Of a DNA stretch of 64,000 nt, positions 26,337 to 38,329 are shown piece by piece (position 1 is the stretch's first letter; every line of letters starts with the position of its first letter). The DNA is taken from contig LVLI01000263.1 of assembly GCA_001687465.1 (NCBI GenBank), forward strand, positions 1 through 64,000. The letters run 5' to 3'. Under the pieces are notes generated by a model. That model ran no database searches, was not told where the DNA came from, and saw only the letters and a list, made by a program, of their open reading frames with translations. This DNA comes from Halocafeteria seosinensis. Taxonomy: Eukaryota; Sar; Bigyra; Bicosoecida. Position numbers and translations under genes: made by a program.

Positions 26337-27424
26337 CTAGCTTTTCCACCGGTTACCGCATTCGTTGCAGTGGACGAAGTTTGTCATCGGTTCATCTGCA
26401 GAACGCGTCTGTCTCTGAGTATACTCAGTATCTTTACTACCGCACTTGAAACATCGAAATTGACCTTCTTTTTCCGTCAATCCTGCACTATCAAGAATTT
26501 GTTTTTTGTTCTTTTTCTCCCAGTCCAGCTGGTTTTCTTTACGCGCTTCCTTTTGATGCTTCTCCATTTGCTCTCTAAATTCTTTGCCCGCTAACTCTTC
26601 CTTGGACATTTTCACTACCTCTTTGCATGGGCGTTGTTTCGTCAAAATTTCCAACGCCAATGGAATGTTCTGTCCCAAATTGAAATTTATCGACTTTATC
26701 TGCTCGCCGTAAGCTCTGGCGGACTCTGCATCCTCGCCCGTTCCTCCATACTCTTCGTGGATGGCATTCTCGAGGACTTTCCCTACGGCCTTAGCCATGT
26801 CAGTAATTTGGGTTTCGGAATAGTGCGTGTATGCATGCTCTTTCCCAATTGACTGTAACTTGTTAATGAGGAACTTCTGACTACTCGCCCTACGCCGGGG
26901 CAACGCTTCTTCCTCCTCGTCCTCCTCGTGCTTCGACTCAGTTTTGACTTGCGGTTGGGGTTTCTTGTGTCCCGTTTGCTTCTCCACCTTGACAGTTATG
27001 TTGGGGGATTTCTGGGCGGTGGCATTAGCATTTGCCTTTTCTGACCATTCCTTTACCAGCTTCTTGGCAGCACTTGCAATGCTTGCGTTAGAGTGCCGCC
27101 GCAGGGGATAGACAGTCTTTCCAATTTGCGTTTGCTGAAGACACACACAACACGGAAAACGAGAACTAGTGTAGATAGTCGCGTTGATGGAAAAAGACAA
27201 AAAGGCTTACTTTGACCGTCTGAGGGTCTATATCCTCCTTGGAGAGCGCCTTCAAGATATCCCCAATTCCCTTCTCATCCTGCATTCGTCCCCACATACG
27301 TTGCTTGCACATAAGAGAGACCACAGAGCACATTGAGAGACAGAAGTATGCATACATCATCTTTGATACGAGTGTCCAAGTCTCGCTTGATCCCGGCGAT
27401 ATTGCTGCGCTTTTGAGTGCTCAT
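26337..27424 (-). CDS. TCEA: Transcription elongation factor TFIIS
   Basis: Three exons (27424-27356, 27279-27211, 27134-26337) give 311 residues. TFIIS binds arrested RNA polymerase II and stimulates cleavage of backtracked RNA. An N-terminal TFIIN/LW-type domain (about 20-85, IGKTVYPLRRHSNASIASAA) is followed by a charged linker. Then comes the central polymerase-binding domain (QKFLINKLQSIGK to the KNKKQ region). Last is the zinc ribbon CFKCGSKDTEYTQRQTRSADEPMTNF...CNECGNRW, with all four cysteines and the catalytic Asp-Glu pair. It converges on the SPRY gene (43 nt) and diverges from the RsmI gene (253 nt). Confidence 0.95.
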
Positions 27425-27677
27425 TGCATGCCACCTTCTCTCGTCCCTTCCTCCCAAATATACAAGCCGAACCAAACTACTGGGTATACTAAAATAGAGG
27501 ATAGTGTGCAACACTATACATACGGTATGGTGTGCTATGGTGGTGGTGGGGTGTCAACAATCCATGATACCAGGTTTTGTCGTCGTTGTAGACTATACAT
27601 ACCATCCCCATGGGTCCCGGTTCATACCTTATTCAAGGCAGCGTATTGTTATTGTTATATGGTAAAAGCAACAGTGG

Positions 27678-28682
27678 ATGCAAATGATCATGATATCATC
27701 AGGATTCAACAGAGGAATCGCTCTTCATCACTCTTGTTGGAGTGCAGTGGCATTCTCCACCAAAGCTGCATCTCCAGGCACATTGTTTATGGCAGCTATG
27801 CCGATTGGGAACTACGATGATATCACGATTAGAGCCTTCAGAGAACTAACACGGGCGAAACTCATAGCTGCGGAGGATACACGCGTGATTCGAAAGCTGC
27901 TTCGTCACCATTTGAGAGGCGTCAACTTAGAAAAACGAATGCCGCATATCATTCGATTAGATGAGTACACGGTATTCAAGCAGACTCCCAAAATCGTTTC
28001 TACAGTGCTGAACGGGGACAACGTTGTCTATGTAAGCGACGCTGGTAAGTGGACGCCCTTGACAACACGTTGTCTCGCACCTACCTACTACAGAGGGAAA
28101 TTCTCCATTTCTGATACTGGGAGCAGGCACACCAGGAATCAACGATCCAGGGCAAAGACTCGTCGATTTGGCAGTTTCTTCTGGAGTGCGCGTATCTAGT
28201 CTCCCTGGACCCTCGGCAGCATCTGCTTTAGCGTCCATTTCGGGCTTTATAGACGTTGGCCACAATGGCTATGTCCACACGGGGTTCGTTCCACGACGAG
28301 GAAAACAACGTACCCAATGGATGGAGGCAACTGCTACAAACTCACGTTCAGTGATTGCATTCGAATCCCCCCATAGGATTCAGGTATGTACCAGTGCAAC
28401 TCAAAGTTGGACATCACACTCGATGCTAGAATTGTTTCCTCGGTGCAGGGTACATTGGAGGAGCTTGATCGTACCATCGCAGAACCAGCCGATAGAAAAG
28501 GAACTGCGAACACAACAAATGCGCCACTTAGAAAGATTGTTCTTGCGAAGAATCTCACAAAATCAGACGAGGACATCTTTCGTGGAAGTATCTTAGAGGC
28601 AGCCAGTTGGGTTGCTAACAAAGCGGCTGTGGGCGAATATGCCATAATAGTTGCGCCGTGCCTCCTTCGGCAGACCCGTTGA
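27678..28682 (+). CDS. rsmI: RsmI-type 16S rRNA 2'-O-methyltransferase, organellar
   Basis: Three exons (27678-28044, 28127-28383, 28449-28682) give 285 residues. Bacterial RsmI methylates the 2'-O of C1402 in 16S rRNA at the decoding centre. Tetrapyrrole-methylase-fold landmarks are FMAAMPIGNYDDIT, AEDTRVIRKLL, VSDAGTPGINDPG, LPGPSAASALASISG, FVPRRGKQR and ESPHRIQ. A 30-35 residue N-terminus rich in Ser and Arg with few acids suggests mitochondrial or plastid import. Two further in-frame ATGs (27684, 27690) could be the start. Ancestry is bacterial, which is expected for organellar translation. Confidence 0.9.
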
Positions 28683-28708
28683 GCAGCCATATAATGCTCG
28701 TTTGAGGC

Positions 28709-31700
28709 TTAAGCTCGCCTACATCGTCTTACTCGGTATATGCGCTGGACCGTTACGCAGGCAGTCACTAACGGATTTGAGGCTTGTGTCACGACATAAA
28801 TACCGTCGGTGGGGAGAACGAGGCAATCCGGATCAGGAGCGGTATAAACGTATGGCTTCGGGTGCTCCACCTCTCCGCAAATATGGTTCCGAAAATTGAA
28901 GTGACGGAACAGTCCCATGGGGAGTACCCCGTAATGGGACACCAAATATACGTAAACCTGATGATATGTTGGCAACGCAAAGTCTAGAGAAGATCGTTCG
29001 GAAGAATTCGCAGATGGCGCGTTGTTTCCGGGACCAGATGACAAGAATACGTCCTCCCATACCGCCGGAGGAACTGTGATCAATTGCGGCACCGGCAGGT
29101 TTTCAAAGTTATGTCGTAAAGATGGGGCATCAATAGCAAACTTTGGAAGGCGTAGCAGCCGCTGAACCATGCCGATCAGTTCAGTATCGTGCATTGATGT
29201 AGCCAATACGGCTTCTGCAAGAGTACTGGAATGAATCGCACCACTTGCGTACTCATCTGTGTCTTGGAATGAGATGGTTTTGTCGCGGTTTCCTCCTAGC
29301 ATCCAACCGTTTGCGACGTCGTTCTGAAGCATGTCGCCGGGAATATTGAGCTCTGATGATAGTTCTCCCTCAGGTGAATCGTCCTCGTTTACTCCGAGGG
29401 TGCATTGCTCCACAGAGTAAAAGAATTCGTGTTTAAGTACAACAGACGCGTATGCAAACTTCAATTCCTGTAGCTGGGACTGTTCACTCTTCTGGAATTT
29501 GGCAATCAAATACTGTCGGAGGGCATCGTACCTCTGACGCAACATGCGGATTCGTCGCCGCTGCAACTCGATTTGGGTTTCCATGGCATACAAGTGCCAT
29601 CTTGCGCGAGCCTCGCTGCCTAAGATAGCGAGGCCCGGTGTCACGGAAAAAGCGTGACAGTTTCGCGACAAGGGTGAGGGAAAGCCCCGAGAAGAGTCCA
29701 ATGATACAAGCGCAAACAGTTCATACAATACCGTTTTGGGTGTTTGCCATGCTTGCATCTGCGATTCGACTTCATCTAAAACACCTTCAATGTAGTTCTG
29801 AGTGAATTGTGCAGGCTTGGTCGAAGTAGCTTGGACGTTATGACTCTTCTGGTCCACTTGCAAATAGGTTAGAATCTTGGGACTCGAAGTCTGAGCAATA
29901 ATCCAAGGCGAACTGCTCAGCCGTGTATGTAGATAGCGCAATACAAAGAAACTTGTCAACTCATCGAACTGTGAACTTTGCAACTGGCTTTTGTCGTAGC
30001 TGAAAAAACCACCGGCTGCGGAAAGGACGGCTATTGCTGAGCAACTAAAGACACCGGCCCGACTAAGAGCTACCTTGCCGCTAGCAGAACCCACCACCAG
30101 ATATAGTGGTAAGTTCGATCCTCTGCGAGAGCGTTCCACGATCATATCATTCCACTCAGAATTGTCCGGAGGGTCAGGATGAACGACCACCACAAACGCA
30201 AATGAGTTGCTTTCGAGGTTTCGGTGGTGGCGGGTTAAATAGGGGGACGTCCAAATTGGTTGCAGAAAGTTCACTAGGTGCCCTGCTGAAATATCTGGTC
30301 CACAAAGTATGACTAGATGTTTACCATGCAAAATATCTGCTTTCGGCGGGTTTTCAGCAGTGCACTCGGTAGCAGTGGTTACCCAGTTCAGATCGTTCCA
30401 AAATTGCAAAAGCTTAGGCGAGGAGCGTGGTATCAGCTTCCCACGTCGCCTGGACAAGAGCACGCTTAAAACGGCTTTCGCACCGAAGGTTGGCGTTTCC
30501 GGAACAGCTTCGGCTGTCACTCCTCCGTACCGAAATTGCGAAGTTAATCCCATGCTTTCCCGCCATTTGCGAATCTTTTGCGCAAAGCCGGTCGATTGAA
30601 TCTTCCGAAAACTGATAGCGCTGGCGGCCATTGCGAAAACGCGAGAATTGGCATATAGGCATTGATCTGATACGCCGAGAGCTGCCTGTCCGCGAGGCGT
30701 TTCATCCTTTGCCTCTGTTCTCGTTTGGGTACTTCCAGAGCATCCTATAAGGTAAACTGTCTCAGAACAGGTACTTAACGGCTCCTGATAGAAAAATTTA
30801 ATGTGGGAAATTTCCGGACGCTTCCCCACATCGTTCTCGCTGGCAATGACGGCTTCCCGTACCACAGTTTCTCCTGATTCTGCAGAATCCGCAGCGAACA
30901 ATTCAGTTCTTCTCCACGATTGGGCAATGTGGGTGCTGGGTGCAACCAACCTGTACTGACGGTGCACTCTTCCAGTGAGTTCCAAAATGCAACACGCAGC
31001 CTGTCCCAACGTTAACCCCATCAGAGCACGAGGCGTTTGGCAGCTATACGTTCGAAAGAGCGACCCATGCTTATATTCAATGCTACTTGGAGTATCTCCA
31101 GGTGAAAATGGAGTCGATTTGGTCGTCAGCAGGTTACCGAGCAAGGTCGACATTCCAGGATATACACAAGAAGATCCCATCAACGAGTAACGGATCGAAT
31201 CTCTCAATATTATGTTTTCGCTCGGAATTCCTGCCAGCTTTGCGTGTCTTACTGTGTCGGAACTTGAGAGAAGTAGCCGAACGTTGAAACTCATTTCACG
31301 GTTATACTGGAGTATGATAGTGCGAAGTAACTTCTTAAATTGGCTCCTTGCATTGCGAGACTCGCCTTCAGTGAGGATAAAGTTCAAAAGTTTGAGGATA
31401 CCGCCGACAGAACCAGGCATTTTCCATTTCAAGTAATCGATATCGAAAAATTCCGCAAGTACTGTTTCAACGCCTCTATTCTCATGACAGCTTTCTTCTG
31501 TGCCAAATTGGATAAATACGTCTTGACAGATAAGGCTATTTGCAGACTGACGTAGTCTTCTGTTGGTATAGAGGATTTGAAGCGCTGACTGGCGACAGCG
31601 GGATAATCCCGGGGTAGGACAAAAATTGCTTTTGCGTGTTGCACAGCGGTTCGCGAGAAGTCGAAGGAATCTGTGGGATCTCCCTCTAGATAGATGATAC

Positions 31701-33920
31701 TGTTTTCACCTCGGGAATGGTGTTTATGTACCTCTGCCCAACTTGTATCGGCACCTAAACGGGAAGTTCCCCCTGTAACTACATCATATACTACTCCTCC
31801 CGCGGGCCTGTTGTTTTCTGGACGCTCGTCGCTTGCCGGCATGGTGATGTGCGTCCTGTACCGAGCATCTGCAGCGGCGGCGGATGATGTCTTATACAAG
31901 CAGTGTTTTTCCTTGTACACCGGATGCATGTAGTGTGAATTGTGAATCAACCAGTGCTCCGTTTCCGGTGCCAGTTGCCCCAGGATCACAACGAATAATC
32001 TCCTGTTTTCTCTGCTGAGAATTGATGCTTTCTTCTGGGGGGACGACGGTAGCGTATTCAGCCCCTCGAAACGGGAGCTAAACGAACTCCGAATAGTTGA
32101 TTCTCTATTTCCTGTGCTTAAAAATCTTTTCTTCATCCTTCTACCAAACCCCTCCAGCACGCCTAAACTGTTTACTATTCGATGTTCATCTTCGACTGCA
32201 TACGCTTCACGGAGAAATTCGCTGAGTTGCGATCGAGATGGAGATCCCAGAATAACTATGAATTCTCCCAGGAATGGATCGAAAACGGGTGCGTCGTACT
32301 GCCGTTTGCTGCTAAAGATCTTGGTAATTTGACTGGCTGATCTGGCAAAGAACACGATGCCAAAAATCATGAAGACCAATGTTGCAAGTCTCGAGGCACT
32401 GGTAGACGGAGTGAAGTCCCCTGCAAGAGCAGGTTCAGACACCTCAGCTTTACATAAATTTCATACTCAGAGCCCAGAGATATGCCTACCATAACCGACG
32501 GTGCTGAACGTGATAAGGAGGTAATAGAAACTGACGAAGGGGCTGAAGGTTTCTTCAAGACAAGTATCCGAAGGCTGTGTTACTCGGCTACCGTCTTGGC
32601 AAATATACTGCAACGAAGAATGCGGTGCTCTTCGGGCGGAACCGGTTTTCTTGAAACACATGAGGTGCCTTACCTGGACCCAGAATCTGGAAGTGCGGGT
32701 GTTACTCTCCATTCCTTGGTCAACGGCAGGGAAATCTCCTACAATATCCACTACGTAGATAACGCACGCTAGAACGAACACGTAAACTAGAGCCTCGAAA
32801 GTTAATCTGGTCAAGTTCCATAGGGAAGAACCGGCCGAGTGAGTTTCTCCATCATCTTCAAGAGAGAATCTACTCCTTTCTAAGGGGCTGGACTTTAGCC
32901 CTTCGTCATCGAGAGAGTCTGTCATGATTTTCTCCCGGATACCGTTCCAAATGCCGTCAACTTCGAGAGAGCGCACCGGAGTGGAAAGAGTCTCACTTTC
33001 AGCTTTATATACTACTGGTCCCAACTGTCGTTTGCATCGACAGCAACAAGGCTGCTGTACTCCATTGTTGAAATGTCCTTTCCAACAAAACGGAAACCCC
33101 CCATCGGTTCTTCTTCGCACTAAGGTCATTATTTTATACACAAACACTTTCTCGACGACGTTTGGAAGATCTTTCACATAAAATGCCCTGAAAAATGCGA
33201 ACGTAAACCATGTTCGGGCCTCCACTGTATCCTGTGGACCATTCTACGGTGCTCTGTATATGCTAACCGAGCACGTACATGAGCAGGATCATCACTTACT
33301 CTGGAATGGGTTACACAATTCGCTCCCGTGGCAAATTCCGCCGTATCCACCGGCCAATTGCAGGAAAGTAAGAAGAATCCTAAAAACGACCCTATAGAGA
33401 GAGCATCAATGATAGTCCTCCGATCCGTAATTACGGCTAGCGTTTCAGGACAGCTTATCCATCGTACGAGCAGTGTAATAACAAACAAGGAATACATAAA
33501 AATCTCCACTCCTATTTCTATCCAGCTGACCTCTAGAAGTACCTCCACAAGAAACACGCCCCCATCGACGGTATGACTTGGAACAGCAAATAGAGAGTGT
33601 CCGACCAATGAGGATGGGAGAACTCCCATCGTAAAAGCCGTGTGTTGTTCTCCAGTCGCTTCTTCGTTCGGTTCCGTGGTCTCTGCATGATCGGAATATT
33701 TGTCACTAACGGCATAAACATTCAATGCTTCCCATAGCGTACATACCGCGCACAGTACGCGCTGGAACTGCTCCTTTGTACTTGCCCAATAAACTACCAC
33801 CAACCCGCTAAACGAAAGCCAAAACCACAAAGCTATCTTGAGTTGCTGGAGAATGAGGTCCCAGGCAACGACGCATGCGCTTTCTCCATCAGTGTTTTCA
33901 CAAAATAGGGATGATACCAT
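28709..33920 (-). CDS. Slo-family (BK-like) potassium channel with tandem RCK domains
   Basis: Predicted exons 33920-33300, 33243-32490, 32420-31520 and 31475-28709 give 1680 residues. The order is an S0-like helix, S1-S3 helices, a sparse S4 (FFRAFYVK...MTLVRR), S5 (about 349-372), the selectivity filter TVGYGD (about 455-460), S6, RCK1 (GEFIVILGS..., HAKAIFVLPRDY), a PGMSTLLGNLL segment typical of Slo, and RCK2 (HLVILCGPDISAGHL). BK channels open with voltage and calcium. About 100 residues are inserted between S4 and S5, including a PCCCRC cluster, and about 65 between S5 and the filter. The 31519-31476 intron is only 44 nt and is less certain than the others. The start is the first ATG before S0. 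Confidence 0.9.
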
Positions 33921-34207
33921 GCTTACTCCATCCAACCCCCGAGCTCCCACCTATAGGTGGCATGAGAGAGTTTGATAAGCAAATGTCAACATAACACGAC
34001 AAGACGGTAGAAACACTGACGACGTACAACGCAGCAGAGCGTGTGGGTGTGTACGACTTGTGATGTGGAATAATTGAATTACCAAGTCTTTCTTCGTTAA
34101 AATTACAGTGCCAAAATATGACCAATACTACACGTAGTCCACTAAACAATTGCTTACCAGTTCAATGATAATTCGGCTTCCATGATTCATGAATAAGGAG
34201 TGGTGCA

Positions 34208-36040
34208 TCAGCGACGATGCTGGCTGGAAGCGTCATCCCTTTGATCTTCAATTATCCTTCGCTTCTTCCCTCTTACAACTCGTCCNGCCTCGTCAAGATC
34301 TTCTTTCACGCCTGCTAGGCGCTGTGCATATTTCTGTCGCAAAGGGTCTTTTTGGGCCCAAGGAGTGTCCTTCAAAGTGTCCTCAGCAGCTAAATGGGTC
34401 CATTTCGTCCTGCTCCTCTTTCCGAAGTCTGCACCACGGACTTGCATTACTTCCGGAAGCTTTGACTTATCAACTTTATCTTCCCCAGTTGGTGCATCGT
34501 AGGATCGCCTCCGAACATCGTTTTGTTGCACAGAGTCCTCGTCCATATAGAAGGCACCTCGATGGTAATATTTCTGCATGTATCCTAGGCTCCGTTTTTC
34601 CTTCTTAAATGTTTTAAGACCCTGTTTTTCCAATTCTCGGTCCTCCTTCGCACGCTCTTCTTGAGTAAGATTTCTGCGACGCTCAGTTTCTGCTTGCTCC
34701 CATTCATGATGTTCCCTCTCGTCTTTATCTCTGTATTAACATGAAAGCACATAAGCTACACTAGGAGTTAGCAACCAAGATGAGTCCGACGTACCTCTTA
34801 ATCCGATACAGTTCCCGCAGTCGCCACTCATTGAATTCTTCTTCTTCATCATCACTACGATCTTCGTCATCGGGCATTGTAGGATCCTCTTCTTCTTGCT
34901 TTTCAGTTTCACGTTCTTTTTGCACTTCTTCTACGACCATTTTCCGAGACTCTTCTCGCTGTTGTTCTCTCTCTTCCTCTTCCCTCCTCCTCTGTTCCTC
35001 CTCCTCCCTTTCCTGTTCCTCTTTTTGTCGTATCGTATCCCTTTGATCCTTTCTGCGAAAAACTGGCTTCGCAATCTGACGCGATGGGTGTTCGTCGCTG
35101 TCACTCTCCTCAGAGGATTCTGAGCTATCATCGCTGGCTGATTCCCCAGCGGATACACGATCTTCGCTAGACATTTTCTGCTCGGTGTGAGTAGATTCTT
35201 GCTTGGCATGGGATTCTTCCAGCTCCTTTGCTTCATCGGATTTACCCTTTTGAGAACGCAACGGAAGCGAACTCATCGTAAATGTGGGGGTCTGTAAGTT
35301 GAACTGTGCGAGAGACGGAGCATCAGGTTGGTCTCTTGATCCACTGTTCTGCACGTCATGCGTTTCATCACTGTGCACTGTTTCAGAGCTCGATACTGCC
35401 GCTTTGGCTTTCATTCTTGCTCTAGCTCTCGCTCGTCTACTCTTGTGGTCCTCCTCCTCTACTGCCCCCTCTGCATTCGTAGCTTCTGGCAGCGCGACTG
35501 TTCTCTCCTCTGTTTTGGATTGATGCTCGTGTGAGGCGCTCTTCGAATCCTCCTGATCCGATTCGCTATCACTAGAAGACTCGGAAACGATCTCAGCCTC
35601 TGCTTTTTCTCTTTGTTGATCATCCGATCTTTGTGTGTTCGACAAATTCCTGTAGTACGTGGAAGCCTCAGGTTCCTCCTTCTTCTCTTCTTCTTTCTGG
35701 GCCCAATCCGGCGCCTGAACATTAAACAATACAAATACAAGAAAAGATAATAAAAGTACCTCGACATGTGATATGTGGCGCAACATTTAATTATTTACCC
35801 TTCCTGGCCAATATCGCTTGACATTCCTTCGGCTGTCGACTCGGGGCTTGAATTCCTTCACCCTATCAGTTCTGCAAAACGTAAAACAAGCAAGTGAACG
35901 AGTACTACCATAGTTCGTCTCGCATGTACAACGATGAGAGATTCCGCGTCGACGTACCTGTCATTTTTTGTAGGCACTTCGCCATCTGCGTTTTCGCCGA
36001 GGAGTTTGCCCAGGTCATCTCGTGTAAACGTGCCTGACAT
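34208..36040 (-). CDS. MFAP1: MFAP1 spliceosomal protein
   Basis: Four exons (36040-35958, 35871-35799, 35714-34795, 34730-34208) give 532 residues. MFAP1 (Spp381-related) is a component of the spliceosomal B complex in the nucleus. The N-terminal VKRYWPGRAPDW matches the family VKRY..GK.PD. The middle is a long acidic and Arg/Glu-rich disordered region, longer than in animals. The C-terminal domain is diagnostic: MQKYYHRGAFYMDED, APT.ED, LPEVMQVRGADFGKRSRTKW and the QRLAGVKED end. One undetermined base (34286) makes a single residue unknown near the C-terminus. It diverges from the EF-hand gene (401-nt spacer). Confidence 0.94.
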
Positions 36041-36441
36041 TTTCGTCTCCGATCGCAAATTGCTCTGAAGCACGGGCAAATAAGATACTAGTGGATAGAG
36101 AGGACGAAAATTGACTTCAGTTGAATGCTGACAAGACAGAAGACACAGACACGATCAAAAATATCTCGCTGCCATCCCTCTGAGGGCTCGGTTGAAGTTG
36201 TCTCTTTCCCCATAACGCATCGCAACTCCTTGGCTCCAACGGGGCACACGCTGGATGCATGTAGATTACAATAAGCAATTGTTCAAATTATAATAACAAG
36301 AAGAAGAACACACAAAAAGAATATATTGTTTAGTGGCGTCCACAATCGGGCAAGATGGAAGGAGTTGCTCCTAGTGGAACTCAACGATCATCCTGAGTGC
36401 ATGAACAACCATATAGGATGGGGTGCCTTAACGCAAAACAA
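36041..36441. promoter_or_regulatory. Divergent promoter region, MFAP1 / EF-hand gene
   Basis: This is a 401-nt spacer between divergent genes with AT-rich stretches around 36270-36330. No further gene was seen. Confidence 0.45.
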
Positions 36442-37860
36442 ATGTTTATTACCCACTACTTTGTGCCCAATGGACGAAAACCAGGGCAGGGTGAACAGGC
36501 CCAAGAGGACTTCGCAAAGCTGCAATGTAAGGACTCAGCCTACCTCATATGAACCTGGTTGTCGTGTAATCTCCTGAGTGCGTCGTGTGCAGTAAGCAAG
36601 ATAGTAATCGACAGGCTTTACAATGCATTTGTGGCAATGGATAAAGATAAAGAGGGAGTCGTCGACTTAGATGAGTTCTCACGTTACTTCGAGTTCGAGC
36701 GCTCTCCTTTCGTCGACAGAGCATTTCTGTGTTTCGGTAAGCCCGGTATATGAACTGCCACATTTCCTCTGGGTGCAGGCGGCCACTTTCTAACTTGTAC
36801 CTTGCAGACGAAGAAATGGACGGCGAACTGGACTTTCGAGAACTAGGTATGTGAACAGTTCTGCTGTAGTGCTGCGGTAGCACTCCATTTACTATGGAGA
36901 AACTGGACCACAGTGGTCTCCCTTTGGAATTATTGTACGCTGGACCTGAAGTCATTGATTACCTTCGCCTTTCGTCTTTATGATACGGATAATACTGGAT
37001 ATATTGAAGTGGTACGTCCTTTAAGAGTAAGTTTGCGAAAATGAGCATGTTCATATTGAGCTGGTGAACGTACCTCACAGACGGAAATGCGGCATATGCT
37101 GGAGGAGATATATGGGGAACAGTTCAAGTACAACACTAGATTACTACCATTGCTAGAAGAACTGGACGTAAACGAAGATGGAAGGATCTCCTTACTGGAG
37201 TTTAAGACGATCAATGAAAGATACCCTTCCATGTTGTTTCCGGCCTTCCGTATTCAGATGACTATTCGTGACTCGATTCTGGGTGAACAGTTTTGGAGGG
37301 ACCAGCTGGAGCTGAGATTGCAGAATGGTGAACTATCCAACGAATGCCTGTTTGAAACCATGCGCGTAATGGATGAGAGAAAGAGAAGGGTGGATCAACA
37401 TGCTCTCAAAGAGTTAGGAAAGAATCGTTGGGTTCCCGAAAATCCTCCAGACGGTACGTGCTGGGATTCTTTGCGAGTTATAAAGGCTGGAAACTGCAAA
37501 TGGTTCGCATTGTTCGCAGACTACATACCCGCGCCGACGCTTTCATATAAGGGTCGGCATAATCACAAAATCGCTCAGAAAGAACTGCTAATCAGGGCTG
37601 GCATATTGGCACCGGAGGAAGTCGACGACCTGCAGAAACGAGATGCCGCAAGGCTGAAGCAGCAACAAAGCCAGCAATCTCCAGTAAAGAAACCCAAGAA
37701 GAAGTCTAAGAAAACCAAACCAGTGGAGGAGCAACCTCCTCCAAGCGCTCCACTTATTCCGGCACCGGCCAAGGTAATTGAACGACCAAAGAATCGGAGG
37801 GACAATCTAAACCTTGAGCTTAAGAGAGCGTTGGGGGCTGCCCGGAGGACGAAAGGATAA
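36442..37860 (+). CDS. EF-hand calcium-binding protein
   Basis: Five exons (36442-36526, 36593-36736, 36808-36846, 36914-37011, 37081-37860) give 381 residues. EF-hand loops are visible as DKDKEGVVDLDEF, a shorter EEMDGELDFREL, DTDNTGYIEVTEM and DVNEDGRISLLEF. The order and spacing resemble calcineurin-B-like proteins, with VVSLWNYCTLDLKSLITFAF between the second and third loops. After the hands come about 130 residues of unknown fold and a Lys/Gln/Pro-rich basic tail (PKKKSKKTK). It is probably a calcium sensor, and its partner is unknown. It is longer than plant CBLs and has no N-myristoylation glycine. The start ATG is the one giving frame continuity with exon 2. Confidence 0.82.
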
Positions 37861-38329
37861 TGAGTACATTCAATTGCAGAGGTTCAGCATCTCTTTGTAC
37901 ATATGGGGAAATGCCTCTCGCATTTATTGCTTGATAATGCTGACGTTGCCACCATATGTAGTAGTGGTGTATATTATTATGGCCTACCGACTAAATGAAG
38001 CTAGTAACGGATCTTCACGGCGTGGAAGATCTTCCTAGGGGGCCTCTGCATTGCTTACGGTTACGCTTATCAACACTAGCTCTGTTGGTGAATGTGTAGC
38101 CATTGTGCACAGTGGCAAAGTGTGCCACAATACAACCACACCAACATGCATATATATTTGCCCGCATTCCCGGTAGTTCATACCATTCCCATAAAACTAA
38201 GACTAACAATGCAAAGCTTTGTGGTATTTGTTCCGATTGTTTACTATTTCCTGAGCGACCTGACTGCCTTGGCGCCGCAAGTTGGCAAGTTGGCGGTGGC
38301 CAGGCCAGGCTGAACGCCCGGATTCCGCA
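37861..38329. other. Spacer between EF-hand gene and next + strand gene
   Basis: This 469-nt spacer holds the EF-hand 3' end and the presumed promoter of the next gene. I see nothing else I can support. Confidence 0.5.

Noticed and set aside
34286-34286. Frame break in MFAP1
   Set aside because: It is one undetermined base (N), affecting a single residue, not a mutation; another N is at position 7.
34190-34608. Plus-strand open frame antisense to MFAP1
   Set aside because: It is a shadow of the well-supported MFAP1 terminal exon.
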